Position numbers and translations under genes: made by a program. A model generated the notes under the pieces. That model had not been told where the DNA came from. It ran no database searches and saw only the letters and a list, made by a program, of their open reading frames with translations. DNA of 42,533 nucleotides from the NCBI RefSeq assembly GCF_016841685.1, contig NZ_JAENYR010000025.1:1-42533 (forward strand), written 5' to 3'. Within the stretch, counting starts at the first letter, position 1. The number at the start of each line of letters is the position of its first letter. Origin of the DNA: Thiohalomonas denitrificans (GTDB taxonomy: Bacteria > Pseudomonadota > Gammaproteobacteria > Thiohalomonadales > Thiohalomonadaceae). Shown one piece after another: positions 26,699-37,334 of this stretch.

Positions 26699-27016
26699 AT
26701 GGCGACTACCAGTCAAAAGATCCGCATCCGTTTGAAGGCGTTCGATCATCGCCTGATCGATCAGTCTGCGCGGGAGATCGTCGAAACAGCGAAGCGGACC
26801 GGAGCCCAGGTCAAGGGGCCGATCCCGCTGCCGACCAAGAAAGAGCGTTTTACCGTGCTTACATCACCGCACGTCAACAAAGATGCGCGGGATCAGTATG
26901 AGCTGCGTACGCACAAGCGCCTGATGGATATTGTCGACCCGACCGACAAGACGGTCGACGCGTTGATGAAACTCGATCTGGCCGCCGGCGTAGACGTTCA
27001 GATTAAACTGCAGTAA
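26699..27016 (+). CDS. rpsJ: 30S ribosomal protein S10 (NusE)
   Basis: 105 residues. S10 is a 30S head protein and also the NusE antitermination factor that pairs with NusB on boxA and with NusG. The family motif [18 protein letters not shown] opens the protein, and the [12 protein letters not shown] loop is typical. It starts 64 bases after tufA. No long S10-leader structure of the E. coli type is visible there, so L4 control of this operon cannot be supported from the sequence. Confidence 0.97.
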   Translation: MATTSQKIRIRLKAFDHRLIDQSAREIVETAKRTGAQVKGPIPLPTKKERFTVLTSPHVNKDARDQYELRTHKRLMDIVDPTDKTVDALMKLDLAAGVDVQIKLQ

Positions 27017-27112
27017 GCGGGTTGCGTAGTTAACAGAGCCGCGCCTTCGGGAAGCGGTGAATCGATACAGTACCGGCCAATCGTAGTCGGTGCGGTGTAG
27101 AGGGCAAGAACA

Positions 27113-27757
27113 ATGGCAATCGGAGTAGTAGGCCGGAAATGCGGTATGACTCGCATCTTTACGGATGACGGCGTCTCCATTCCCGTTACCGTTATTGAAG
27201 TCGAACCGAACCGGGTCAGCCAACTGAAGTGTTTGGATACGGATGGTTATTCGGCCATTCAGGTGGCGGCGGGTACCCCAAAACCGAATCGGGTTACCAA
27301 ACCGCGGGCCGGGCATTTTGCGAAATCCGGCGTCGCCGCCGGTACGAAGCTGGCCGAGTTTCGCCTGAACGAGGGCGAAGGCGAAGGCCTTGAAACGGGT
27401 TCGGAGATCAAGGTCGATATCTTTGAGGCCGGGCAGACTGTCGATGTCTCCGGTCGTACCATCGGTAAGGGTTTTGCAGGCGTCGTGAAGCGGCATCACT
27501 ACCGCACGCAGGATGCCACCCACGGTAATTCGCTCTCGCATCGGGCCCCGGGCTCGATCGGTCAGGGCCAGACCCCCGGTCGCGTATTCAAAGGCAAGCG
27601 CATGGCCGGTCATATGGGTAACGCCAAACGTACCGTTCAGAACCTCGAGGTCGTTCGCGTTGACGCCGAACGGAATCTGCTGCTTATCAAAGGCGCAGTA
27701 CCGGGTGCCAAAGGCGGCGATGTGGTCGTGACCCCCGCGGTCAAGAGCAAGGCCTGA
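27113..27757 (+). CDS. rplC: 50S ribosomal protein L3
   Basis: 214 residues. L3 reaches into the peptidyl transferase centre and is an early assembly protein. It begins [16 protein letters not shown] and contains the conserved [21 protein letters not shown] region, in which the glutamine of GQTPGRV corresponds to the residue methylated by PrmB in E. coli. The 96-base spacer after rpsJ has no clear function. rplD follows after 11 bases. Confidence 0.97.
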   Translation: MAIGVVGRKCGMTRIFTDDGVSIPVTVIEVEPNRVSQLKCLDTDGYSAIQVAAGTPKPNRVTKPRAGHFAKSGVAAGTKLAEFRLNEGEGEGLETGSEIKVDIFEAGQTVDVSGRTIGKGFAGVVKRHHYRTQDATHGNSLSHRAPGSIGQGQTPGRVFKGKRMAGHMGNAKRTVQNLEVVRVDAERNLLLIKGAVPGAKGGDVVVTPAVKSKA

Positions 27758-27768
27758 GGAGCGATACC

Positions 27769-28389
27769 ATGGAAATGAATCTCACAACGGCAACTGGCCG
27801 TGCTTCCAAGAACACAGTCGAATTGTCTGACGCCAATTTCGGGCGTGACTTTAACGAAGCCTTGGTCCATCAGGTCGTCACCGCCTATATGGCAGGTGGT
27901 CGTGCCGGGACCAAGGCCCAGAAGAACCGTGCCGCAGTTAGTGGCGGGGGCAGCAAGCCCTGGCGCCAGAAGGGCACCGGGCGCGCACGCGCCGGCACGA
28001 TTCGCAGTCCTATCTGGGTTGGCGGCGGCAGAGCCTTCGCGGCCCAGCCGCGGGATTACTCCCAGAAGGTGAATAAAAAGATGTACCGGGGAGCGCTGCG
28101 GTCCATTCTCTCCGAGCTGGTGCGGCAGGAACGGCTGGTGGTGGTGGACAAGTTTGTGGTGGAAGCCCCGAAGACCAGGGAGTTGAACGAAAAGCTCAAA
28201 AACCTTGGGTTGGGCAACGTCCTTATCGTCTCCGACGAGATGGACGATAACTTGTTCCTCTCGGCCCGCAACCTCAAAAGCGTTGACGTGGCCACCGCCG
28301 GCCGAGTCGATCCGGTCAGCCTGGTCGGTTTCGAAAAGGTGTTGATAACCGTCCCGGCCGTCAAAAAGCTGGAGGAGATGCTGGCATGA
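27769..28389 (+). CDS. rplD: 50S ribosomal protein L4
   Basis: 206 residues. L4 lines the exit tunnel with its loop and binds RNase E in E. coli. The tunnel-loop region [20 protein letters not shown] (about 63-82) is clear. The start ATG at 27769 has GAGGAG overlapping the rplC stop codon; a second ATG two codons on is possible. It overlaps rplW by four bases (ATGA). Confidence 0.97.
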   Translation: MEMNLTTATGRASKNTVELSDANFGRDFNEALVHQVVTAYMAGGRAGTKAQKNRAAVSGGGSKPWRQKGTGRARAGTIRSPIWVGGGRAFAAQPRDYSQKVNKKMYRGALRSILSELVRQERLVVVDKFVVEAPKTRELNEKLKNLGLGNVLIVSDEMDDNLFLSARNLKSVDVATAGRVDPVSLVGFEKVLITVPAVKKLEEMLA

Positions 28390-28685
28390 ACCAGGAACGT
28401 CTGATGAATGTGCTGCTCGCGCCGGTCGTTTCGGAAAAGAGCACTGTGGTTGCCGAAACCGACAACCAGTACGTGTTCAAAGTGGTCACCGACGCCACTA
28501 AGCCCGAGATCAAAGGCGCTGTCGAATCACTGTTCAATGTCCAGGTCGAGCAGGTTCGCGTGTCCAATATGAAGGGCAAACAGAAGCGGTTCGGTGCGCG
28601 TCAAGGTCGCCGTAGCGGCTGGAAGAAAGCTTATGTCACCTTGGAGTCCGGTCAAGAGATCGACTTCATGGGTGGTGCTGAATAA
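28386..28685 (+). CDS. rplW: 50S ribosomal protein L23
   Basis: 99 residues. L23 surrounds the tunnel exit and is the docking site for trigger factor and SRP. The N-terminal [15 protein letters not shown] and the RNA-binding loop [22 protein letters not shown] are typical. Its ATG overlaps the rplD stop by four bases, indicating coupled translation. Confidence 0.97.
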   Translation: MNQERLMNVLLAPVVSEKSTVVAETDNQYVFKVVTDATKPEIKGAVESLFNVQVEQVRVSNMKGKQKRFGARQGRRSGWKKAYVTLESGQEIDFMGGAE

Positions 28686-28699
28686 AAGGAAGCTCGAAG

Positions 28700-29527
28700 A
28701 TGCCTGTAGTCAAGCTGAAACCGACGTCTCCAGGGCGGCGCTTTACGGTGAAGGTGGTTCACGACCATCTGCACAAGGGCGAGCCCTATGCACCGCTCGT
28801 GGAGAAGAAAAGTAAAACCGGTGGTCGGAACAACGCCGGTCGCATCACAACGCGGCACCGTGGGGGCGGCCACAAGCAGAAGTACCGCGTTATCGATTTC
28901 AAACGGAATAAGGACAGTGTGCCGGCCGTGGTAGAGCGGGTTGAGTATGACCCGAATCGCACGGCCCACATCGCGCTGTTGAAGTACGCCGATGGCGAAC
29001 GACGCTACGTTATCGCGCCGAAAGGTCTGTATGCCGGTGATCCGGTCGTATCCGGCAGTGGTTCACCGATCAAGCCGGGCAACTGCCTCAGGCTGCGGGA
29101 GATACCACTCGGTACCACGGTGCATTGCATCGAGATGAAGCCGGGTAAGGGTGCTCAGCTGGCCCGTAGTGCCGGGACTTCGGCGCAGTTGGTGGCTCGC
29201 GACGGTAAGCTGGCCACGCTGCGGCTGCGCTCCGGCGAAATGCGCAAGGTGCAGTCCGATTGTCGTGCAACGGTAGGCGAGGTTTCCAACTCGGAACACA
29301 GCCTGCGGAAACTCGGCAAGGCCGGCGCAAAACGCTGGAGGGGCGAGCGTCCCACTGTCCGCGGTGCGGCGATGAATCCCGTCGATCACCCGCACGGTGG
29401 TGGTGAAGGCCGAACCTCCGGGGGCCGTCATCCGGTAACTCCGTGGGGTGTGCCCACCAAGGGGTATAAGACTCGTACGAACAAGCGGACTGACGATATG
29501 ATCGTCCGTCGGCGCAAGCAGAAGTAG
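28700..29527 (+). CDS. rplB: 50S ribosomal protein L2
   Basis: 275 residues. L2 is essential for subunit association and peptidyl transferase assembly. The N-terminal RNA-binding fold holds [19 protein letters not shown], and the C-terminal motif [20 protein letters not shown] contains the conserved histidine associated with activity. It lies 14 bases after rplW and 11 bases before rpsS. Confidence 0.98.
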   Translation: MPVVKLKPTSPGRRFTVKVVHDHLHKGEPYAPLVEKKSKTGGRNNAGRITTRHRGGGHKQKYRVIDFKRNKDSVPAVVERVEYDPNRTAHIALLKYADGERRYVIAPKGLYAGDPVVSGSGSPIKPGNCLRLREIPLGTTVHCIEMKPGKGAQLARSAGTSAQLVARDGKLATLRLRSGEMRKVQSDCRATVGEVSNSEHSLRKLGKAGAKRWRGERPTVRGAAMNPVDHPHGGGEGRTSGGRHPVTPWGVPTKGYKTRTNKRTDDMIVRRRKQK

Positions 29528-29538
29528 AGGGCAGAATA

Positions 29539-29814
29539 ATGCCGCGCTCAGTTAAGAAAGGTCCTTTCGTCGATAACCATCTGGCGAACAAGGTGTCAGC
29601 AGCCGCCGCAAGCGGTAATAAACGGCCGATTAAAACCTGGTCACGCCGTTCCATGGTCCTTCCGGACATGGTGGGGCTTACGATTGCCGTGCATAACGGC
29701 CGTCAGCATGTGCCGATCATGATCAACGAGAACATGGTCGGGCATAAGCTGGGAGAGTTCGCGCCCACCCGTACCTACAAAGGCCATGCGGCCGACAAGA
29801 AGTCGAAGCGATAA
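29539..29814 (+). CDS. rpsS: 30S ribosomal protein S19
   Basis: 91 residues. S19 is in the 30S head with S13, near the A-site finger bridge. It starts [12 protein letters not shown] and ends with [17 protein letters not shown], both strongly conserved. It sits between rplB and rplV in the invariant S10 order. Confidence 0.97.
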   Translation: MPRSVKKGPFVDNHLANKVSAAAASGNKRPIKTWSRRSMVLPDMVGLTIAVHNGRQHVPIMINENMVGHKLGEFAPTRTYKGHAADKKSKR

Positions 29815-29824
29815 GGGGGTCGTC

Positions 29825-30157
29825 ATGGAAACAGCAGCCAGGTTGAAATACGCGCGGATTTCTCCGCAGAAATGCCGTCTGGTGGCCGATCAGGTCCGCG
29901 GCATGTCCGTGGAGAAGGCGCTCGAATTGCTGACCTTCAGCCCGAAAAAGGCCTCCGGAATCGTGAAGAAAGTGCTCGAGTCGGCCGTTGCCAATGCGGA
30001 GCACAACGAGGGTGCGGATATCGATGAGCTCAAGGTCTCGCAGATTTACATCGATCAGGGGCCGGTGCTGAAGCGTCTGCGCGCTCGCGCCAAGGGCCGC
30101 GCTAACCGCATTCTCAAGCGCACCAGTCACGTCACCGTGATGGTCGCGGACAAGTAA
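29825..30157 (+). CDS. rplV: 50S ribosomal protein L22
   Basis: 110 residues, the same length as E. coli L22. Its extended hairpin reaches the tunnel constriction, where macrolide-resistance changes occur; the hairpin [19 protein letters not shown] is of normal length. ATG at 29825 was chosen because an earlier in-frame start (29786) would overlap rpsS and add a foreign tail, and because AGGGGG at about 29814 precedes it. Confidence 0.96.
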   Translation: METAARLKYARISPQKCRLVADQVRGMSVEKALELLTFSPKKASGIVKKVLESAVANAEHNEGADIDELKVSQIYIDQGPVLKRLRARAKGRANRILKRTSHVTVMVADK

Positions 30158-30169
30158 AGAGAGGCAGTA

Positions 30170-30841
30170 ATGGGACATAAAGTACATCCGACAGGAATTC
30201 GTCTCGGTATTACCAAAGACTGGACCTCCAAGTGGTATGCCGACAAAAAGAATTTCAAGGACATCCTGCACACTGATCTGACCGTCCGCGCCTATTTGCA
30301 GAAGCGGCTGGCACGGGCCTCGGTGAGCCGGATCCAGATCGAACGGCCGGCCCGCAACGCGCGGATTACCATTCACAGCGGGCGTCCGGGCCTCGTGATT
30401 GGTAAGAAGGGCGAGGACATCGAGCGGCTGCGCCGTGATGTGGCAGGCATGATGGGGATTCCGGTCCACATCAATATCGAGGAGATCCGCAAGCCGGAAC
30501 TGGATGCCACGCTGGTGGCGCAGGGTATCGCGCAGCAGCTGGAACGGCGCATCATGTTCCGTCGGGCGATGAAGCGTGCGGTGACCAATACCATGCGTCT
30601 CGGGGCTCAGGGCGTAAAGGTTAATGTGGGCGGCCGTTTGAATGGCGCCGAGATTGCGCGTTCCGAATGGTATCGCGAAGGTCGCGTGCCGCTGCACACC
30701 CTGCGTGCCGATATCGATTACGGCTTCGCCGAGGCGAAAACCACCTATGGCATCATCGGTGTGAAGGTGTGGATCTTCAAGGGCGAGGTCATCGGCGGCG
30801 AAATGCCGGCCGAAGGCGAAAAGGCCGCGGCGAAGAAATAA
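30170..30841 (+). CDS. rpsC: 30S ribosomal protein S3
   Basis: 223 residues. S3 guards the mRNA entry tunnel with S4 and S5. The KH domain motif [17 protein letters not shown] is visible at about residues 64-80, and the C-terminal domain contains [38 protein letters not shown]-type sequence. A T-rich stretch follows the stop before rplP but lacks a stable hairpin. Confidence 0.97.
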   Translation: MGHKVHPTGIRLGITKDWTSKWYADKKNFKDILHTDLTVRAYLQKRLARASVSRIQIERPARNARITIHSGRPGLVIGKKGEDIERLRRDVAGMMGIPVHINIEEIRKPELDATLVAQGIAQQLERRIMFRRAMKRAVTNTMRLGAQGVKVNVGGRLNGAEIARSEWYREGRVPLHTLRADIDYGFAEAKTTYGIIGVKVWIFKGEVIGGEMPAEGEKAAAKK

Positions 30842-30861
30842 TTTTTTTGGGGTAACGGACA

Positions 30862-31275
30862 ATGCTTCAGCCTAAACGAACCAAGTTCCGCAAGCAGCAC
30901 AAGGGGCGCAACCGCGGCCTGGCGACGAGCGGCAACAAGGTCAGCTTCGGCGAATACGGTCTCAAGGCCGCCGGCCGTGGCCGTATCAACGCGCGCCAGA
31001 TTGAGGCCGCGCGCCGTGCGATGACCCGCTATATCAAACGTGGTGGTAAGATCTGGATTCGGATCTTTCCGGATAAGCCCATCACTCAGAAACCCCTGGA
31101 AGTACGGCAGGGTAAGGGTAAGGGCAACGTCGAATACTGGGTGGCACAAATTCAGCCCGGTCGCATGCTTTACGAAATGCAGGGGGTGTCGGAAGAGATC
31201 GCCCGTGAGGCATTTCGTCTGGCCGCGGCGAAACTGCCTGTCAAAACCACCTTCGTAACGCGTACGGTGCTGTGA
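30862..31275 (+). CDS. rplP: 50S ribosomal protein L16
   Basis: 137 residues. L16 is needed for A-site tRNA accommodation. It begins [16 protein letters not shown] and contains [17 protein letters not shown] and a conserved [11 protein letters not shown] region. Its stop TGA overlaps the rpmC ATG (TGATG), a coupled arrangement. Confidence 0.97.
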   Translation: MLQPKRTKFRKQHKGRNRGLATSGNKVSFGEYGLKAAGRGRINARQIEAARRAMTRYIKRGGKIWIRIFPDKPITQKPLEVRQGKGKGNVEYWVAQIQPGRMLYEMQGVSEEIAREAFRLAAAKLPVKTTFVTRTVL

Positions 31276-31469
31276 TGAAAGCGAGTGATCTAAAACAGAA
31301 AAGCGTTGACGAGCTTAATGGTGAACTGCTCGGTCTGTTGCGCGAACAGTTCAATCTGCGTATGCAGAAGGGCACGGGCCAGTTATCGCAGCCGCATCGC
31401 ATGAAGGCCGTTGGGCGTGATATCGCTCGTGTAAAAACGGTTCTGACAGAAAAGAAGGCTGAAAAATGA
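31275..31469 (+). CDS. rpmC: 50S ribosomal protein L29
   Basis: 64 residues. L29 lies beside L23 at the tunnel exit. The sequence [19 protein letters not shown] and [10 protein letters not shown]-like region (here [15 protein letters not shown]) are typical. A GTG one codon earlier (31272) is in frame; ATG at 31275 gives the family N-terminus. It overlaps rpsQ by four bases. Confidence 0.95.
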   Translation: MKASDLKQKSVDELNGELLGLLREQFNLRMQKGTGQLSQPHRMKAVGRDIARVKTVLTEKKAEK

Positions 31470-31726
31470 GTGAACAGGGCAAAACTGTCCGTACCCTGCA
31501 GGGCCGGGTGGTCAGCAACAAGATGGACAAGACCATCACTGTGCTGATCGAGCGCCAGGTCCGCCATCCGCTGTACGGCAAATATATCAAGCGTTCCACC
31601 AAACTCCATGCACACGATGAGAATAACGCGTGCAATGAAGGAGATACGGTCACCATCTCCGAATGCCGGCCGATAGCCAAGAGAAAGAATTGGCAGCTGG
31701 TGGAAGTTATCGAGCGCGCCAAGTAG
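31466..31726 (+). CDS. rpsQ: 30S ribosomal protein S17
   Basis: 86 residues. S17 is a primary 16S-binding OB-fold protein. The family segments [21 protein letters not shown] and [20 protein letters not shown] are present. It is the last gene of the S10 operon block; a hairpin and a new promoter follow before rplN. Confidence 0.97.
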   Translation: MSEQGKTVRTLQGRVVSNKMDKTITVLIERQVRHPLYGKYIKRSTKLHAHDENNACNEGDTVTISECRPIAKRKNWQLVEVIERAK

Positions 31727-31764
31727 GAACCGACTAACAAGCCACCGGGACGTCGTGGCAAGGG

Positions 31765-31791
31765 GCCCAAGTCATTTAGCACTTGGGCTTT
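31765..31791 (+). terminator. weak terminator-like hairpin after rpsQ
   Basis: GCCCAAGT (31765-31772) pairs with ACTTGGGC (31781-31788) around an 8-base loop, followed by TTT and shortly TCTTTT. The T tract is short, so read-through is likely. It marks the S10/spc boundary and its 3' arm contains the -35 box of the following promoter. Confidence 0.5.
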
Positions 31792-31811
31792 GCCTCTTTT
31801 AGTGCTATATT
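31783..31811 (+). promoter_or_regulatory. spc operon promoter
   Basis: TTGGGC (31783-31788), a 17-base spacer and TATATT (31806-31811) with a TGC extension form a plausible sigma70 promoter, about 60 bases before rplN. E. coli also has a separate spc promoter at this boundary. Confidence 0.65.
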
Positions 31812-31871
31812 TCGCGCCCTTGAACCGGGGTGGCCGGGACGTCCGGTTAAAATAGGTGTGGAGAGACTGCA

Positions 31872-32240
31872 ATGATTCAAATGCAGACCAGGCTGGATGT
31901 GGCCGATAACAGCGGCGCGCGGGTTGTGCAGTGCATTAAGGTACTGGGTGGCTCGCATAGGCGCTATGCAGGTGTCGGCGACATCATCAAGGTAAGCGTT
32001 AAAGAGGCGATTCCCCGGGGCAAGGTTAAAAAAGGGGACGTTTACAACGCGGTGGTGGTACGTACGCGCAAGGGTGTGCGTCGTGCGGACGGCTCGGTAA
32101 TCCGGTTCGATGGGAATGCGGCAGTGCTGCTGAATCCCAAACTCGAGCCGATCGGAACCCGTATTTTCGGGCCGGTTACCCGCGAGCTGCGTACCGAACG
32201 ATTTATGAAGATCATCTCCCTGGCTCCAGAAGTGCTGTAG
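31872..32240 (+). CDS. rplN: 50S ribosomal protein L14
   Basis: 122 residues. L14 lies at the subunit interface and binds the silencing factor RsfS. It begins [17 protein letters not shown] and contains [18 protein letters not shown], both hallmark segments. It opens the spc operon behind its own promoter and precedes rplX by 15 bases. Confidence 0.98.
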   Translation: MIQMQTRLDVADNSGARVVQCIKVLGGSHRRYAGVGDIIKVSVKEAIPRGKVKKGDVYNAVVVRTRKGVRRADGSVIRFDGNAAVLLNPKLEPIGTRIFGPVTRELRTERFMKIISLAPEVL

Positions 32241-32255
32241 GGAGGGGAGAGCATC

Positions 32256-32573
32256 ATGCGTAAGATTAAGAAAGGTGACGAAGTCGTCGTTAACGCCGGC
32301 AAGGACAAAGGCAAGCGCGGTACCGTGCTCCGGGTCCTGGCGAACGACAAGGTCGTGGTGGAAGGTGTCAATACGGTGAAGAAACACCAGAAGGGCAACC
32401 CGATGGCCGGGCAGCCGGGTGGCATTATTGAGAAAGAGATGCCACTGCACGTATCCAACGTTGCGATCTTCAATGCCGATAGCGGCAAAGCGGATCGAGT
32501 CGGTTTCCGTGTTCTTGACGACGGCCGCAAAGTCCGCTTCTTCAAATCGAACAACGAAGTGATTGACGCGTAA
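32256..32573 (+). CDS. rplX: 50S ribosomal protein L24
   Basis: 105 residues. L24 is one of the two assembly initiators for the 50S. The N-terminal KOW motif [20 protein letters not shown] is clear. It is followed after 14 bases by rplE. In E. coli S8 represses the operon at this junction; no matching structure was identified here. Confidence 0.97.
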   Translation: MRKIKKGDEVVVNAGKDKGKRGTVLRVLANDKVVVEGVNTVKKHQKGNPMAGQPGGIIEKEMPLHVSNVAIFNADSGKADRVGFRVLDDGRKVRFFKSNNEVIDA

Positions 32574-32587
32574 CGGCGGGTGCTGAG

Positions 32588-33127
32588 ATGGCAAGACTGA
32601 AAGAATTTTATCAGGAGAAGGTTCAGAAGCAGCTGATGGAAGAGCTGAACATCAGCAATCCGATGTCCGTGCCGCGTATCGAAAAGATTACGGTGAACAT
32701 GGGTGTTGGCGAGGCAGCTGCTGACAAGAAGGTGCTGGATCACGCGGTCAAGGATCTCACAGGCATCGTGGGTCAGCGCCCGATCGTGACGAAGGCCCGC
32801 AAATCGGTAGCGGGTTTCAAGATTCGCGAAGGCTGGCCGATTGGTTGCAAGGTGACACTGCGTCGGGAACGGATGTACGAGTTTCTCGACCGGTTGGTGA
32901 ACATCGCAATACCGCGTATCCGTGACTTCCGCGGCCTCAGCCCCAAGTCGTTTGACGGGCGTGGCAATTACAGCATGGGCGTTCGCGAGCAGATCATCTT
33001 TCCCGAGATCGATTACGACAAGATCGACACGCTGCGCGGTATGGATATCACCATCACCACGTCCGCGGAAAACGATGAGTACGGCCGCGCATTGCTCAAG
33101 GCCTTCAATTTCCCGCTGAAGGGTTGA
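32588..33127 (+). CDS. rplE: 50S ribosomal protein L5
   Basis: 179 residues. L5 binds 5S rRNA and forms the central protuberance and its bridge to S13. The segments [31 protein letters not shown] and [18 protein letters not shown] are conserved. It lies 9 bases before rpsN. Confidence 0.98.
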   Translation: MARLKEFYQEKVQKQLMEELNISNPMSVPRIEKITVNMGVGEAAADKKVLDHAVKDLTGIVGQRPIVTKARKSVAGFKIREGWPIGCKVTLRRERMYEFLDRLVNIAIPRIRDFRGLSPKSFDGRGNYSMGVREQIIFPEIDYDKIDTLRGMDITITTSAENDEYGRALLKAFNFPLKG

Positions 33128-33136
33128 GGTAAAAGT

Positions 33137-33442
33137 ATGGCTAAAGTTTCGATGGTTCAGCGCGAAAAGAAGCGCGAGCGTCTGGTAAAGAAATACCAGG
33201 CCAAGCGTGATGAACTTCGTAAAAAGCTGAAGGATCCCGACCTGTCGTATGAAGAGCGTCAGGATCTGGAGCTCAAGATGCAGAAGTTGCCGCGGGACTC
33301 GAGCCCGACCCGGCAACGCAACCGTTGTGCGCTGACCGGTCGGCCGCATGGTTACTACCGCAAGTTCGGCCTGGGTCGAAACAAGCTGCGGGAAGCCACC
33401 ATGCGAGGCGATGTTCCCGGTCTGCGTAAGGCCAGTTGGTAA
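33137..33442 (+). CDS. rpsN: 30S ribosomal protein S14
   Basis: 101 residues, the long form without the zinc-binding cysteine pairs found in short S14; only one cysteine (in [12 protein letters not shown]) is present. The C-terminal [24 protein letters not shown] is typical. The 83-base spacer to rpsH carries the 7-base tandem repeat at 33478-33505. Confidence 0.97.
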   Translation: MAKVSMVQREKKRERLVKKYQAKRDELRKKLKDPDLSYEERQDLELKMQKLPRDSSPTRQRNRCALTGRPHGYYRKFGLGRNKLREATMRGDVPGLRKASW

Positions 33443-33477
33443 AACAAGGATAAGAGAGCCGGGAATAGAGCTACGTA

Positions 33478-33505
33478 CTTCGTATCTCGAATCTCGAATC
33501 TCGTA
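33478..33505. repeat. 7-base tandem repeat in rpsN-rpsH spacer
   Basis: Four 7-base units in tandem: CTTCGTA, TCTCGAA, TCTCGAA, TCTCGTA. Their reverse complement (TTCGAGA words) resembles the arms at 8660-8680. Here only one orientation is seen, so no large hairpin forms. The repeat ends 20 bases before the rpsH start. Confidence 0.75.
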
Positions 33506-33525
33506 TCTGATTTGGAGCAAACCGT

Positions 33526-33921
33526 ATGAGCATGACTGATCCAATCGCGGATATGCTGACCCGCATTCGCAATGGCCTGCATGCGGGCAAGGTGGAAGTT
33601 TCAATGCCTTCCTCCAAGCTCAAGAAGGCTGTTGGGAACGTTCTGAAAGACGAAGGTTACGTCAGCGAGTTATCCGTGCAGGATATCGATGGTAAGCCGG
33701 TGCTGAGCGTTGTCCTTCGCTACTATCAGGGCAAGCCCGTCATCGAACATATCCAGCGCGTAAGCCGCCCGGGCCTGCGTATCTATAAGGGCAAGGACGA
33801 GCTGCCGAAGGTAATGGGTGGTCTCGGAATTGCAATTGTTTCCACGTCCGCCGGCGTTATGACCGACCGTGCCGCGCGAGCGGCAGGGCACGGTGGCGAA
33901 GTGCTGTGCGAAGTGTCCTAG
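33526..33921 (+). CDS. rpsH: 30S ribosomal protein S8
   Basis: 131 residues. S8 binds the central domain of 16S rRNA and in E. coli represses the spc operon. It begins [21 protein letters not shown], matching the E. coli start, and ends GGEVLCEVS-like. The start has GGAG at 33514-33517, after the heptad repeats. Confidence 0.98.
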   Translation: MSMTDPIADMLTRIRNGLHAGKVEVSMPSSKLKKAVGNVLKDEGYVSELSVQDIDGKPVLSVVLRYYQGKPVIEHIQRVSRPGLRIYKGKDELPKVMGGLGIAIVSTSAGVMTDRAARAAGHGGEVLCEVS

Positions 33922-33933
33922 GGGTGGTGCGGT

Positions 33934-34464
33934 ATGGCTAGAGTTTTAAAACCGATTGCGATCCTGTCCGGCGTCAACATTACCGTCGAGGACCAACAGG
34001 TCTCGGTGAAGGGTTCCAAGGGCAGCATGGAACACCAGGTGCATCCGGACGTGGAGATCCATCAGGAAGACGGGCAGATGCGGTTTGCGCCGCGGAAGAA
34101 CGACCACAACGCGATGGCGTTGGTAGGCACTACGCGAGCACTGGTCAATACGATGATGACCGGTGTCAGCAGCGGCTTCGAGAAGAAGCTTGAGCTGGTA
34201 GGTGTAGGCTATCGCGCTCAGGCGCAGGGCAAAGTTCTGAATCTGACCCTCGGCTTCTCCCATCCAATTGCCTACGAGGTGCCGGAAGGCATCACGGTCG
34301 AGGCGCCTTCCCAGACCGAGGTCGTGGTCAAAGGGGTAGACAAGCAGCAGGTAGGACAGGTTGCCGCGGAAATCCGTGCATTCCGTCCGCCTGAGCCTTA
34401 CAAGGGCAAGGGCGTCAAGTACGCGGACGAGCGTATCGTTCGTAAAGAGGCGAAGAAGAAGTAA
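33934..34464 (+). CDS. rplF: 50S ribosomal protein L6
   Basis: 176 residues. L6 has two related alpha-beta domains and lies near the factor-binding site. The conserved C-terminal [18 protein letters not shown] is present, as is the central [11 protein letters not shown]. It sits 12 bases after rpsH and 11 bases before rplR. Confidence 0.98.
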   Translation: MARVLKPIAILSGVNITVEDQQVSVKGSKGSMEHQVHPDVEIHQEDGQMRFAPRKNDHNAMALVGTTRALVNTMMTGVSSGFEKKLELVGVGYRAQAQGKVLNLTLGFSHPIAYEVPEGITVEAPSQTEVVVKGVDKQQVGQVAAEIRAFRPPEPYKGKGVKYADERIVRKEAKKK

Positions 34465-34475
34465 GGGTTTCGGTG

Positions 34476-34832
34476 ATGAATACGAAAAAAACAACTCGTC
34501 TGCGCCGCGCAACGCGTGCTCGGGCGAAGATTCGGGAGCTTGGAGTGCCGCGGCTGTGCGTGTACCGCACCCCCCGGCATATTTATGCCCAGGTGATTGC
34601 ACCGAATGGTTCGGAAGTGGTTGCGGCCGCTTCGACCGTTCAGAAAGTAGTGAGCGGCGAACTAAAGTCCACTGGCAATATCGATGCCGCCAGTGCCGTC
34701 GGGAAGGCAATCGCCGACAAAGCCAAGGCAGCGGGTGTCACGAAAGTGGCTTTCGATCGCTCCGGGTTCAAGTATCACGGTCGGGTCAAGGCGCTTGCCG
34801 ATGCGGCCCGCGAGAACGGTCTGGAATTCTAA
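34476..34832 (+). CDS. rplR: 50S ribosomal protein L18
   Basis: 118 residues (E. coli 117). L18 binds 5S rRNA with L5. It contains [32 protein letters not shown] and the C-terminal [30 protein letters not shown] one codon upstream (34473) is in frame; ATG at 34476 is preferred. Confidence 0.96.
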   Translation: MNTKKTTRLRRATRARAKIRELGVPRLCVYRTPRHIYAQVIAPNGSEVVAAASTVQKVVSGELKSTGNIDAASAVGKAIADKAKAAGVTKVAFDRSGFKYHGRVKALADAARENGLEF

Positions 34833-34842
34833 AGGTTAGACA

Positions 34843-35349
34843 ATGGCGGGATTCGATGCATCCAGTAGCGACGGCCTGATTGAGAAGTTGATCGGGGTCA
34901 ATCGTGTCGCGAAAGTGGTCAAGGGCGGTCGCCAATTTGGCTTCTCCGCACTTAGCGTAGTCGGTGATGGCAATGGCAAGGTCGGCTTTGGTACCGGTAA
35001 AGCCCGCGAAGTGCCTGTTGCCATCCAGAAGGCGATGGAAGCTGCCCGCAAGAATATGCGGGAAGTGGGAATCACCGACAATGGCACACTGCAGTATCCG
35101 ACGATGTCGCGCCATGGTGCGGCAAAGGTCTTCATGAAACCGGCCTCCGACGGTACCGGTATTATCGCTGGCGGTGCCATGCGTGCGGTGTTTGAAGTTG
35201 CCGGTGTGCACAATGTGCTCGCAAAGTGCATCGGCAGCAACAACCCCATCAACGTCGTGCGGGCTACCCTGCGGGGCCTGACCGAGATGGCTTCACCTGA
35301 GCAGGTGGCGGCCAAGCGCGGCAAGAGCGTGAAAGAGATTCTGGAATAG
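34843..35349 (+). CDS. rpsE: 30S ribosomal protein S5
   Basis: 168 residues. S5 affects decoding accuracy and mRNA unwinding. The N-terminal double-stranded RNA-binding domain contains [20 protein letters not shown] and [14 protein letters not shown], and the C-terminal half has [20 protein letters not shown]. The spectinomycin loop (VKGGRQ region) is intact. Confidence 0.98.
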   Translation: MAGFDASSSDGLIEKLIGVNRVAKVVKGGRQFGFSALSVVGDGNGKVGFGTGKAREVPVAIQKAMEAARKNMREVGITDNGTLQYPTMSRHGAAKVFMKPASDGTGIIAGGAMRAVFEVAGVHNVLAKCIGSNNPINVVRATLRGLTEMASPEQVAAKRGKSVKEILE

Positions 35350-35353
35350 AGCC

Positions 35354-35542
35354 ATGGCCGAGAACAAAAAGGTAAGGTTAACCCTGGTGCGCAGTAAGCA
35401 TGGGCGACTGCCGACGCACAGAGCGTGCGTCGCCGGCCTGGGCCTGCGCCGCATGCACCAAACGGTCGAGGTCATTGATACGCCTGAGAATCGGGGCATG
35501 ATCAACAAGGTCTCCTACTTGCTTAAAGTGGAAGAGGTTTGA
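35354..35542 (+). CDS. rpmD: 50S ribosomal protein L30
   Basis: 62 residues, the normal short bacterial form. [19 protein letters not shown] and the segment [23 protein letters not shown]-like are typical. It lies 4 bases after rpsE and 1 base before rplO, a tight coupling. Confidence 0.96.
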   Translation: MAENKKVRLTLVRSKHGRLPTHRACVAGLGLRRMHQTVEVIDTPENRGMINKVSYLLKVEEV

Positions 35543-35543
35543 C

Positions 35544-35978
35544 ATGAGACTGAACGAACTCAAGCCCGGTGAAGGGTCGAAAAAAGCCGCCAAGCGCGTT
35601 GGCCGTGGCATCGGCTCCGGTCTGGGAAAAACGGGTGGTCGTGGCCACAAGGGACAGAAGTCCCGGTCCGGCGGCTTTCATAAAGTGGGCTTCGAAGGCG
35701 GTCAGATGCCGCTTCAACGCCGGTTGCCGAAGGTCGGATTCAGCTCTCGGGTTGGCCGCACCGTCGCGGAGGTTCGCCTTCACGAGCTGGCAAAGGTCGA
35801 AGGTGGTGTTGTGGACCTGGCTGGGTTGAAGGCAGCGAACATTGTCGCTTCCGATATCCGGCGAGCGAAGATCATCGCCTCCGGTGAAATCAATACTGCG
35901 GTTACGATTAAAGGTCTGGGTGTCACCAAGGGTGCCCGGGCGGCAATCGAAGCCGCCGGCGGAAAAGTCGAGGAATAA
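35544..35978 (+). CDS. rplO: 50S ribosomal protein L15
   Basis: 144 residues. L15 is a late assembly protein. The glycine-rich N-terminus [20 protein letters not shown] and [18 protein letters not shown] are diagnostic. Its stop TAA directly abuts the GTG start of secY, whose ribosome binding site GAGGA lies inside the end of rplO. Confidence 0.97.
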   Translation: MRLNELKPGEGSKKAAKRVGRGIGSGLGKTGGRGHKGQKSRSGGFHKVGFEGGQMPLQRRLPKVGFSSRVGRTVAEVRLHELAKVEGGVVDLAGLKAANIVASDIRRAKIIASGEINTAVTIKGLGVTKGARAAIEAAGGKVEE

Positions 35979-37328
35979 GTGGGCGCTTCGCGTTCATCTG
36001 TTGCCAATGCGTTGGGTGGCGGTAAGCTGACCGAACTCAAACAGCGTCTGCTGTTTGTGTTGGGGGCGCTGCTGGTATTTCGTATTGGGGCGCACATCCC
36101 GGTTCCGGGGATCGATCCGGTGGCACTGGCAAAGCTGTTTGAACAGCAGCGCGGCACCATCCTGGACATGTTTAACATGTTCTCCGGCGGGGCCCTGAGT
36201 CGGTTTTCGGTATTCGCACTGGGTATCATGCCGTATATTTCGGCGTCGATTATTACCCAGTTGCTGACCAAGGTCTCACCGAAACTTGAGCAAATAAATA
36301 AGGAAGGGGCTCAGGGCCGTCGCAAGATCAGCCAATATACCCGCTACGGGACATTGGTACTGGCGACGTTCCAGTCTTTCGGGGTCGCGGTGATGCTCGA
36401 GGGACAGATGGCTCCGGGCAATATCCCCGTAGTTATCGAGCCCGGTCTTGCTTTCCGGCTGATCACGGTGCTGACCCTGGTAACCGGCGTCATGTTCCTC
36501 ATGTGGTTGGGCGAGCAGGTGACCGAGAGAGGTATCGGTAACGGTATCTCCCTGATCATCTTCGCAGGCATCGTCTCTGGGCTGCCATCCGCCATCGGTG
36601 GGACACTCGAACTGGCTCGCACCGGTGAACTGAGCTCTGCACTGGTCCTGATCCTGTTCGCTCTGGCCATTGCAGTCACCGGCTTCGTTGTGTTCGTAGA
36701 GCGAGGGCAGCGCCGTATTACCGTGAACTATGCGAAGCGCCAGCAGGGACGGCGGATGTATGCGGCGCAGAGCAGCCATTTGCCCTTGAAGGTGAACATG
36801 GCCGGTGTTATTCCGCCCATTTTTGCCTCGAGCATTATCCTGTTCCCCGCGACGCTGGCCGGTTGGTTCGGCTCCAGCGAAGGAATGAGCTGGCTGCAGA
36901 ATCTGTCGACGACGCTCTCGCCGGGACAGCCGCTGTACGTGTTGATGTATGCAGCGGCGATCATCTTCTTCTGCTTTTTCTATACGGCGTTGATGTTCAA
37001 CCCGAAGGAGACGGCGGAGAACCTCAAGAAGTCCGGTGCCTTTATCCCCGGAATTCGGCCAGGGGAGCAGACCGCGCGGTACATTGACGGCATTCTCGGT
37101 AAGCTGACGTTCGCAGGTGCGCTTTACATCACTGCGGTCTGCCTGCTGCCCGAGTTCCTGATTCTGACGTGGAATGTGCCCTTCTATTTCGGCGGGACAT
37201 CATTGCTTATCATCGTGGTTGTAGTTATGGACTTCACATCACAGATGCAGAGTCACCTGATGTCGCATCAGTACGAAGGTCTGATGAAGAAGGCTAACCT
37301 GAAGGGCCACCGTCGCCCCGGGATCTAA
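35979..37328 (+). CDS. secY: preprotein translocase channel subunit SecY
   Basis: 449 residues with about ten hydrophobic segments, forming the inner-membrane protein-conducting channel with SecE and SecG. Conserved pieces: [40 protein letters not shown] (plug and TM2 region), and the cytoplasmic loop [16 protein letters not shown] containing the arginine important for SecA. The start is GTG immediately after rplO. The secY-rpmJ spacer, usually short, is expanded to 179 bases by the palindrome at 37335-37478. Confidence 0.97.
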   Translation: MGASRSSVANALGGGKLTELKQRLLFVLGALLVFRIGAHIPVPGIDPVALAKLFEQQRGTILDMFNMFSGGALSRFSVFALGIMPYISASIITQLLTKVSPKLEQINKEGAQGRRKISQYTRYGTLVLATFQSFGVAVMLEGQMAPGNIPVVIEPGLAFRLITVLTLVTGVMFLMWLGEQVTERGIGNGISLIIFAGIVSGLPSAIGGTLELARTGELSSALVLILFALAIAVTGFVVFVERGQRRITVNYAKRQQGRRMYAAQSSHLPLKVNMAGVIPPIFASSIILFPATLAGWFGSSEGMSWLQNLSTTLSPGQPLYVLMYAAAIIFFCFFYTALMFNPKETAENLKKSGAFIPGIRPGEQTARYIDGILGKLTFAGALYITAVCLLPEFLILTWNVPFYFGGTSLLIIVVVVMDFTSQMQSHLMSHQYEGLMKKANLKGHRRPGI

Positions 37329-37334
37329 AATCTG

